A stretch of 11,610 bases of DNA, from contig DGIT01000122.1 in NCBI GenBank assembly GCA_002386465.1, positions 19,912 to 31,521 of the forward strand. Reading direction: 5' to 3'. Of this stretch, positions 6,926 through 11,610 are shown piece by piece (within the stretch, counting starts at the first letter, position 1; every line of letters begins with the position of its first letter). Position numbers and translations under genes: made by a program. Origin of the DNA: Burkholderiales bacterium UBA4615. Its GTDB lineage: Bacteria > Pseudomonadota > Gammaproteobacteria > Burkholderiales > Burkholderiaceae_E. The notes beneath the pieces were generated by a model. That model saw only the letters and a list, made by a program, of their open reading frames with translations, was not told the origin of the DNA and did no database searches.

Positions 6926-7290
6926 CGACACGACGCATGCTCACCATCACCATGACGCCCGATTGGCGTACAGCTTTGAGGCGAGCGGGCAAGGCAGGCC
7001 AGGCCGAAGGCTACCAAGGCGAGACGCTTAACTTCGAGAGCCCCGGCGCGTTCTTCGGCAGACTGACCGCACGCCGCTGGGCTCTGGTCACTGTTTTGCA
7101 GGGGCAAGGGACCATGGCGGTGCGCGAACTGGCTCGCCGAGCTGGCCGCGATATCAAGCGCGTGCATGAGGATGTGCAGGTGCTCACCGAACTGGGCCTG
7201 GTCGAACGCGATGACACTGGCGGCGTCGTGTGCCCGTTTGCTGATGTGCACATCGATATGCATGTGCATTCTGAAAACGCTGCAGCATGA
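6922..7290 (+). CDS. HVO_A0114-type winged-helix antitoxin / regulator
   Basis: A 122-residue DNA-binding protein of the kind usually found directly downstream of TumE-type toxins. The N-terminal part (1-45) includes a basic patch RTALRRAGKAGQ. Residues about 50-98 form a winged helix: RRWALVTVLQGQG, then TMAVRELARRAGRDIKRVHEDVQVLTELGLVERD, where MAVRELARRAG and IKRVHEDVQVL are the two HTH helices. The end, VVCPFADVHIDMHV, fits the wing and a closing strand. It probably neutralises the toxin and represses the operon through the 18-bp palindrome upstream. With the toxin frame broken, it may survive as an orphan antitoxin or a plain regulator. The start is secure from the AAGGAG and the ATGA overlap with the restored toxin stop. 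The family name is from memory. Confidence 0.82.
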   Translation: MTTRRMLTITMTPDWRTALRRAGKAGQAEGYQGETLNFESPGAFFGRLTARRWALVTVLQGQGTMAVRELARRAGRDIKRVHEDVQVLTELGLVERDDTGGVVCPFADVHIDMHVHSENAAA

Positions 7291-7402
7291 ACCGGTTCCC
7301 GGAAGTGCCGACAAGTATCTCCGGGATTCACAGTGCGGGGACGGTTGCCTCATCCGACGGATGATCGTTCGACGCAGCCTGTGGCACGATCCGGAGTTGC
7401 GC

Positions 7403-7418
7403 CCGGAGGCATCTCCGG
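7403..7418 (+). other. Small GC-rich hairpin upstream of fadH
   Basis: CCGGAG and CTCCGG form a perfect 6-bp stem with a GCAT loop, about 40 bp before the fadH ATG. CCGGAG also occurs at 7391-7396. No T-run follows. It could be an operator, a leader hairpin or chance. The rest of the 167-bp spacer (7291-7457) shows no clear promoter. Confidence 0.3.
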
Positions 7419-7457
7419 CCCAATGATCGCCACCCATCCGTCCTGCGAGCCCCCATC

Positions 7458-9491
7458 ATGATCGGTACGACCCGCTATCCACACGTCTTCGCCCCACTCG
7501 ATCTTGGCTTCACGCGCCTGAAAAACCGCATTCTGATGGGGTCGATGCACACCGGCCTGGAAGAGGCCGAGCAGGGTTTCGAGCGCATGGCGGCCTATTT
7601 CGCAGAGCGCGCCCGCGGTGGGGTGGGCATGATCATTACCGGAGGCATTGCGCCCAATGCCGAAGGCGGTGTCGGCAGCAAGCTCTCTACTCCTGAGGAA
7701 GCGGCGCAGCATCGCCTGATCACCCAGGCCGTGCATGCAGCCGACCCGGACGTCAGGATCTGCATGCAGATCCTGCACTCGGGTCCGCTATCGCGCAGCC
7801 CGCAGTGCGTCGCGCCGTCGGCCATCAAATCGCGCATCGGTGCCCACACGCCTCGCGAACTGGACGAACCCGGCATTGAAAAGCAGATCGCCGACTTCGT
7901 GCAGTGCGCACGCATGGCCAAACTGGCCGGCTATGACGGCGTGGAGATCATCGGTTCTGCCGGGTATCTGATCAGTACCTTCCTGGTTCGCAAGACCAAC
8001 TTGCGCACCGATCAATGGGGCGGCTCCTGGGAGAACCGCATGCGCTTTGCTGTGGAAGTGGTGCGCCAGGTGCGTGAAGCGGTCGGCCCCGACTTCATCA
8101 TGATCTTCCGGATCTCGGCCATGGACATGCTCGATGGCGGTCTGGCCTGGGACGAGGTGGTGTCGCTGGGCAAGGCCATCGAGCCGCATGTGAACATCAT
8201 GAGCACGCATTTTTGCTGGCACGAAGCGCCGGTGCCCACCATCGCCACGATGGTGCCGCGTGCAGCATTCGCCCAGGTCACCGGGCGGCTGCGCAAGGAA
8301 CTGAAGGTACCCATGATCACCAGTAACCGCATCAATATGCCGCAAGTCGCTGAAGACGTGCTGGCGCGCGGCGATGCCGATCTGGTCTCCATGGCGCGGC
8401 CCATGCTGGCCGATGCCGATCTGGTGATCAAGGCGCTGCAGGGTCGTGAAGACGAGATCAATACCTGCATCGGCTGCAATCAGGCGTGCCTGGATCACAC
8501 CTTCGGCGGTCGTCAGCAGGTGAGTTGCCTGGTCAATCCGCGTGCCTGCAACGAAACACTGCTCAAGTACGAGCCAGCCGGCGCGGCACGCCGCATCGCA
8601 GTGGTAGGCGCGGGTCCTGCAGGACTGGCCTACGCCACGGTGGCAGCCCAGCGTGGCCACCGCATCACGCTGTTCGATGCCGGAGCCGAAATCGGCGGGC
8701 AGTTCAATCTCGCCAAGCGCATTCCCGGCAAGGAAGAGTTTTACGAGACCTTGCGCTACTACCGCCGCATGATCGATGTGCTCGGGATCGAGCTGCGGCT
8801 CAATACACACATCGATGCACAGACACTGTCCACCATGGGATTTGATGAGGTGGTCGTGGCCACGGGTATCGAGCCTCGTCGTCCGTCGCTGCCAGGCATC
8901 GACCACGCCAAAGTCGTGCTCTATATCGACGCGATTCTGGGGCGCAAGCCGATCGGCAAGCGAGTGGCGATCATGGGCGCGGGTGGGATCGGCTTTGACG
9001 TGGCGGAGCTCGTGTCGCATGAAGGCGTGTCGGGTGCCACCGATGTCGAAGTCTTTGCCCGCGAATGGGGGATCGACTTTGTGAACCATCCGCGTGGCGG
9101 CGTCACAGGCGTCACACCGCATGTGGCTGCGGCTGATCGCACCATCTATCTGATGCAGCGCAAGGCCGATCCCTTAGGCAAGTCGCTGGGGCGCACCACC
9201 GGTTGGACGCACCGCATGACCCTGGCGCGCCGTGGCGTGCAGATGATCAACGGAGTCGAATACCTGAAAATTGATAACCAGGGCTTGCATGCCCGTGTCA
9301 ACGGCGAACCCCGCTTGTTCGAGGTGGACACGGTCATTGTTTGCGCCGGGCAGGAGCCTGCCAGAGGGCTGTTTGATGCGCTGCAGGCGGCTGGGGTGAA
9401 ATCCAGCCTGATTGGTGGTGCATTCGAGGCCGCCGAGCTCGATGCCAAACGTGCGATCAACCAGGCCAGCCGCCTGGCTGCGGTCGCGTGA
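7458..9491 (+). CDS. fadH: 2,4-dienoyl-CoA reductase family protein (FadH-like)
   Basis: A 677-residue iron-sulfur flavoenzyme; E. coli FadH has 672 residues. The family uses NADPH to reduce 2,4-dienoyl-CoA during oxidation of unsaturated fatty acids. Order: Old-Yellow-Enzyme-like FMN barrel (about 5-330, LKNRILMGSMHTGLEE at 21-36), 4Fe-4S cysteines C337, C340, C344 and C357, FAD-binding GAGPAG at 384-389, GGQFNLAKRIPGKEEFYETLRYYRRM near 413-438, and NADPH-binding GAGGIG at 507-512. Catalytic Tyr170 and His255 match Tyr166 and His252 of E. coli. Oddities: the usual SEGYLINEF reads SAGYLISTF, and LHTGRYS reads LHSGPLS, so the substrate pocket differs from E. coli. It could be a paralogue acting on another enoyl compound. 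The ATG at 7458 gives the normal N-terminus, but no good ribosome binding site precedes it. The CDF-like gene follows after 41 bp. Confidence 0.93.
   Translation: MIGTTRYPHVFAPLDLGFTRLKNRILMGSMHTGLEEAEQGFERMAAYFAERARGGVGMIITGGIAPNAEGGVGSKLSTPEEAAQHRLITQAVHAADPDVRICMQILHSGPLSRSPQCVAPSAIKSRIGAHTPRELDEPGIEKQIADFVQCARMAKLAGYDGVEIIGSAGYLISTFLVRKTNLRTDQWGGSWENRMRFAVEVVRQVREAVGPDFIMIFRISAMDMLDGGLAWDEVVSLGKAIEPHVNIMSTHFCWHEAPVPTIATMVPRAAFAQVTGRLRKELKVPMITSNRINMPQVAEDVLARGDADLVSMARPMLADADLVIKALQGREDEINTCIGCNQACLDHTFGGRQQVSCLVNPRACNETLLKYEPAGAARRIAVVGAGPAGLAYATVAAQRGHRITLFDAGAEIGGQFNLAKRIPGKEEFYETLRYYRRMIDVLGIELRLNTHIDAQTLSTMGFDEVVVATGIEPRRPSLPGIDHAKVVLYIDAILGRKPIGKRVAIMGAGGIGFDVAELVSHEGVSGATDVEVFAREWGIDFVNHPRGGVTGVTPHVAAADRTIYLMQRKADPLGKSLGRTTGWTHRMTLARRGVQMINGVEYLKIDNQGLHARVNGEPRLFEVDTVIVCAGQEPARGLFDALQAAGVKSSLIGGAFEAAELDAKRAINQASRLAAVA
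7754..7775. repeat. Perfect 22-bp palindrome inside fadH
   Basis: Two 11-bp arms with no spacer, centred on GCATGC (7762-7767), form a perfect inverted repeat within the codons for RICMQIL. Because it is self-complementary, both strands encode the same peptide there. Confidence 0.9.
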
Positions 9492-9532
9492 TTGGCTGGC
9501 GGCGCTGACGGGTCCGTACATGCTGACCAGTC

Positions 9533-10504
9533 GTGTCCCAAGTGGACCTCTCGGCTGACCCAAGCCCGGTGACTGCGACAGTGACTCCCCGTTCGCACGC
9601 CCCGGCAAGCGCCACGCCCGAGGGCAGCGCGAGCCGCGAGGGCGGCCTGCGTGTGGCGCTCCTTGTCTGTGGGATCGATGTGGTCCTGATCGGCATGGCG
9701 GCCTGGTCCTCCAACTCGGTCACGATCCTGAGCGATGCCTTCAAGGAGGCCGCCGATTTCATGGCGGTTCTCGCAGCGTTTCTCACCGTGCGGGCCGTGC
9801 GCAAGGCGCCCAACGAGCGCTTTGCCTACGGGGTGGGCAAACTCGAAAATCTGGTGAGTATGGGCATCGGCGTGCTGATGCTGGCCTGCGCGATCTTCAT
9901 CCTGTTTCGATCGATCGAGCATCTGCGTCATCCCCAGGCCACTGAAGGCACGCTGCCCGGTATCGCGATATTTTCGGTCTACGCCCTGATCGGGATGGGC
10001 CTGTGGCTCAAGAACAAATGGGCCTTACGCACGCAGCACTCAGCCATCCTTCAGTCGCAGGCGCAACTGTGGCTTTCCAAGGCGCTTCTGGATGCCCTCA
10101 TGGCGCTGGCGCTTGTATCGGCACTCGTCTTTCGTGACAAACCCTGGAGCCTGTACATCGATCCGATCGCCGCACTGGTGGGCGTGTGCTTTCTGTTTTA
10201 CGGGGCGTGGGCTGTCATGTCATCCTCGGTCAGCGATCTGCTCGACGCCACGCTGGATGAAACGTTTCAGCTGGTCATCATGCGCAGCCTGGTCGAGCAT
10301 TTCGACGACTACGATCGGCTGCATGGTGTGCGCACCCGCCGCTCGGGCCCCCGCGTTTATGTCGAGGTGTTCCTCGAATTCAGCCGTGAGCTGCCAATGG
10401 GCGAGATCATGCAGCGCATCGAGCGCTTGCGCCAGGCAATCGGCTCTTCCATGCCGGGCGCAGACATTTCGATCATTCCGGCGCAGCAGGCGCCAGCAAG
10501 CTGA
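9533..10504 (+). CDS. CDF-like six-helix membrane protein lacking canonical metal ligands
   Basis: A 323-residue protein with the cation diffusion facilitator layout: a polar N-terminal tail (1-38), six membrane helices (about 39-59, 62-88, 105-127, 141-160, 178-200, 207-229) and a cytoplasmic C-terminal domain with HGVRTRRSGPRVYVEVFLEF near 264-283. By alignment from memory with E. coli YiiP, TM2 has KxxxD (K71, D75) instead of D/HxxxD, and TM5 has Q178 and S182 instead of H and D. The loop-site histidines are F97 and V101. C-terminal ligands are F280, I315 and A317. A lysine, K183, sits in TM5. Metal transport is therefore doubtful, although the fold is clear. It starts at GTG 9533 with no good ribosome binding site; GTG at 9569 or 9581 are alternatives, and all leave the helices intact. 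It lies 41 bp after fadH, possibly in the same transcript. Confidence 0.85.
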   Translation: MSQVDLSADPSPVTATVTPRSHAPASATPEGSASREGGLRVALLVCGIDVVLIGMAAWSSNSVTILSDAFKEAADFMAVLAAFLTVRAVRKAPNERFAYGVGKLENLVSMGIGVLMLACAIFILFRSIEHLRHPQATEGTLPGIAIFSVYALIGMGLWLKNKWALRTQHSAILQSQAQLWLSKALLDALMALALVSALVFRDKPWSLYIDPIAALVGVCFLFYGAWAVMSSSVSDLLDATLDETFQLVIMRSLVEHFDDYDRLHGVRTRRSGPRVYVEVFLEFSRELPMGEIMQRIERLRQAIGSSMPGADISIIPAQQAPAS

Positions 10505-10522
10505 CGCGCAGGGCAGATCAGT

Positions 10523-11350
10523 TCAGTTGCGCACCGCAGGGATCTGGGCTGCGTGAGGTGCACATAAGGCCACCATCTGGCTGAACACCTTGGGCGTACC
10601 GGCCAGGACCTGCTCTGTGAAGATATGGTTGGCTTCGCCGTGCAGATCGCCAATCAGGCCGCCTGCTTCACTCACCAGCAGGCTGCCGGCGGCCACATCC
10701 CAGGGCATGAGTCCAATTTCGAAGAAGGCGTCATACCGGCCTGCGGCCACATACGCCAGATCAAGTGCAGCAGCCCCGGGGCGGCGCACACCAGCCGCTT
10801 TTTCCATCACCGCCTTCAGGATCGGCAAATAGTGATCAAGGTCCTCGATGCGCCGAAACGGAAAACCCGTCCCCACCAGCGCGCCGTCCAGCTTGATGGC
10901 GCTTGACACGCGAATGCGCCGATCATTCAGAAAAGCGCCCCGACCCTTGCTGGCCGTGTAGAGCTCGTCACGGTTGGGGTCATAGACGACGGCCTGGGTG
11001 ACCACCCCTTTTTGCATCAGTGCAATCGAGACCGCGTACTGCGGCAGTCCATGGATGAAGTTAGTGGTGCCATCCAGCGGATCGATGATCCAGATGTGCT
11101 CGGCTTCATTCGGCGGGATATCGCCTTGTGGCGTTGAATGCCCCGACTCCTCGGCCAGAAACGCATGGCCCGGATAGGCCTGCTGCAGGGTGGTAATAAT
11201 GGCGCTCTCGGCAGCCTGATCGACTTCCGTGACGAAGTCGTTGCGCTGCTTGGAGGCGACTCGCACCTTCTCGAGGTCGTGACTGGCCCGGGTGATGATC
11301 CGGCCTGCGGCGCGCGCTGCGCGCACCGCGACATTCAGCATGGGGTGCAT
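10523..11350 (-). CDS. suhB: Inositol-1-monophosphatase family protein SuhB
   Basis: A 275-residue Mg2+-dependent phosphatase; E. coli SuhB has 267 residues. The N-terminus MHPMLNVAVRAARAAG is nearly identical to E. coli SuhB and fixes the ATG at 11350. Metal and substrate residues are present: E67-E68 in FLAEESG, D90 and D93 in IDPLDGTTNF (89-98), D218 in PWDVAAG and the GAAALDLAYVAAGRYD segment near 192-207. In E. coli, SuhB also joins the ribosomal-RNA antitermination complex, which may be its main role; here that is inferred from homology. The gene converges with the CDF-like gene, leaving only 18 bp between stops and no terminator hairpin. The ribosome binding site is poor. Confidence 0.96.
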   Translation of the reverse strand: MHPMLNVAVRAARAAGRIITRASHDLEKVRVASKQRNDFVTEVDQAAESAIITTLQQAYPGHAFLAEESGHSTPQGDIPPNEAEHIWIIDPLDGTTNFIHGLPQYAVSIALMQKGVVTQAVVYDPNRDELYTASKGRGAFLNDRRIRVSSAIKLDGALVGTGFPFRRIEDLDHYLPILKAVMEKAAGVRRPGAAALDLAYVAAGRYDAFFEIGLMPWDVAAGSLLVSEAGGLIGDLHGEANHIFTEQVLAGTPKVFSQMVALCAPHAAQIPAVRN

Positions 11351-11376
11351 GAAGCGACGATCGGCTTAAACCGTGC

Positions 11377-11382
11377 ATTGTA
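11377..11382 (-). promoter_or_regulatory. Probable -10 box of suhB
   Basis: TACAAT on the minus strand matches five of six bases of TATAAT and would give a leader of about 20 nt to the ATG at 11350. No clear -35 box is seen. A 13-bp palindrome, GGCAAGGCTTGCC at 11397-11409, lies where the -35 region would be. Confidence 0.45.
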
Positions 11383-11396
11383 AGGCACCGCGACGG

Positions 11397-11409
11397 GGCA
11401 AGGCTTGCC
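11397..11409. repeat. 13-bp palindrome in the suhB upstream region
   Basis: GGCAAG and CTTGCC surround one central G. It overlaps the expected -35 position of suhB and could be a protein-binding site. It is short and may be chance. Confidence 0.35.
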
Positions 11410-11572
11410 GGGCGGCGGTTCCCGTAGATAATCCACCCAAGCCAGCGCCTCGACGCCGCGCAGCGTTGCCGGGTATGCCCTGTATCCGCGGTGGGGGGTC
11501 TGGCACGGTCTACGCATTTTCTCCCGACCTATCCTCATTCAACCGATCCCTCCTTTTGCTCGGCCGACTGAC

Positions 11573-11610
11573 ATGCTGCTTACTCTGGTGTTCGCCTATT
11601 TGCTCGTGAC
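11573..11610 (+). CDS. Start of a probable membrane protein, possibly a sodium:solute symporter (partial)
   Basis: Only 12 codons are visible: MLLTLVFAYLLV. The string is entirely hydrophobic and looks like a first membrane helix. It resembles the opening of sodium:solute symporter family proteins I recall, which begin MLLT and continue with a glycine-rich helix. No ribosome binding site is evident before the ATG at 11573, and the frame stays open upstream, so the start could differ. The identity is a guess from very little sequence. Confidence 0.4.
   Translation, partial: MLLTLVFAYLLV

Noticed and set aside
7788..9122. 444-codon open frame antisense to fadH
   Set aside because: A His/Asp/Gly-rich shadow of the fadH codons with no family resemblance.
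11373..11609. 78-codon plus-strand open frame upstream of the right-edge gene
   Set aside because: Its composition is not protein-like, it has no ribosome binding site, and it overlaps the suhB promoter. The hydrophobic frame starting at 11573 is a better candidate.

Overview
This window looks like the chromosome of a GC-rich betaproteobacterium, probably of the order Burkholderiales. That placement is inferred from the high GC content, from how closely MutS, SuhB, RoxA, SlyD and FadH resemble proteobacterial proteins I know, and from the grouping mutS / phosphoesterase / slyD / cupin / DUF7931-like gene. No sequence search was run. I see no rRNA, tRNA, CRISPR array or insertion sequence.

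Left part (1-6321), mostly minus strand. Read in the direction of transcription, mutS (mismatch repair) is followed by an exported metallophosphoesterase, and the two overlap by 4 bp (GTGA). slyD (prolyl isomerase) sits on the plus strand between blocks. It diverges from roxA (ribosomal oxygenase of the YcfD type) so tightly that the start codons nearly touch. roxA is followed after 4 bp by a small DUF7931/phospholipase-D-like gene. Behind its own likely promoter comes a small lipoprotein with 11-residue Ala/Lys/Asp repeats, cut off by the left edge.

Middle part (6322-7290). A 317-bp spacer leads into a toxin-antitoxin module of the TumE / HVO_A0114 type. A perfect 8+2+8 bp inverted repeat ends immediately before the toxin ATG. 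The toxin reading frame carries a one-base loss near codon 59, so it looks inactivated. The downstream antitoxin/regulator is intact, with a good ribosome binding site.

Right part (7291-11610). fadH (2,4-dienoyl-CoA reductase family, with unusual residues around its active site) and a cation-diffusion-facilitator-like membrane protein run on the plus strand. The latter has lost the metal ligands of all three YiiP-type sites and carries a lysine in TM2 where canonical CDFs have His or Asp. suhB (inositol monophosphatase) converges on it with an 18-bp gap. The right edge holds the first codons of a probable membrane transporter.

Most of the window is housekeeping sequence: DNA repair, ribosome modification, protein folding, fatty-acid oxidation and SuhB. 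The least ordinary items are the broken TumE toxin with its operator and possible leaderless start, the CDF-like protein without metal ligands, the atypical FadH active site, and the nearly touching slyD/roxA starts.
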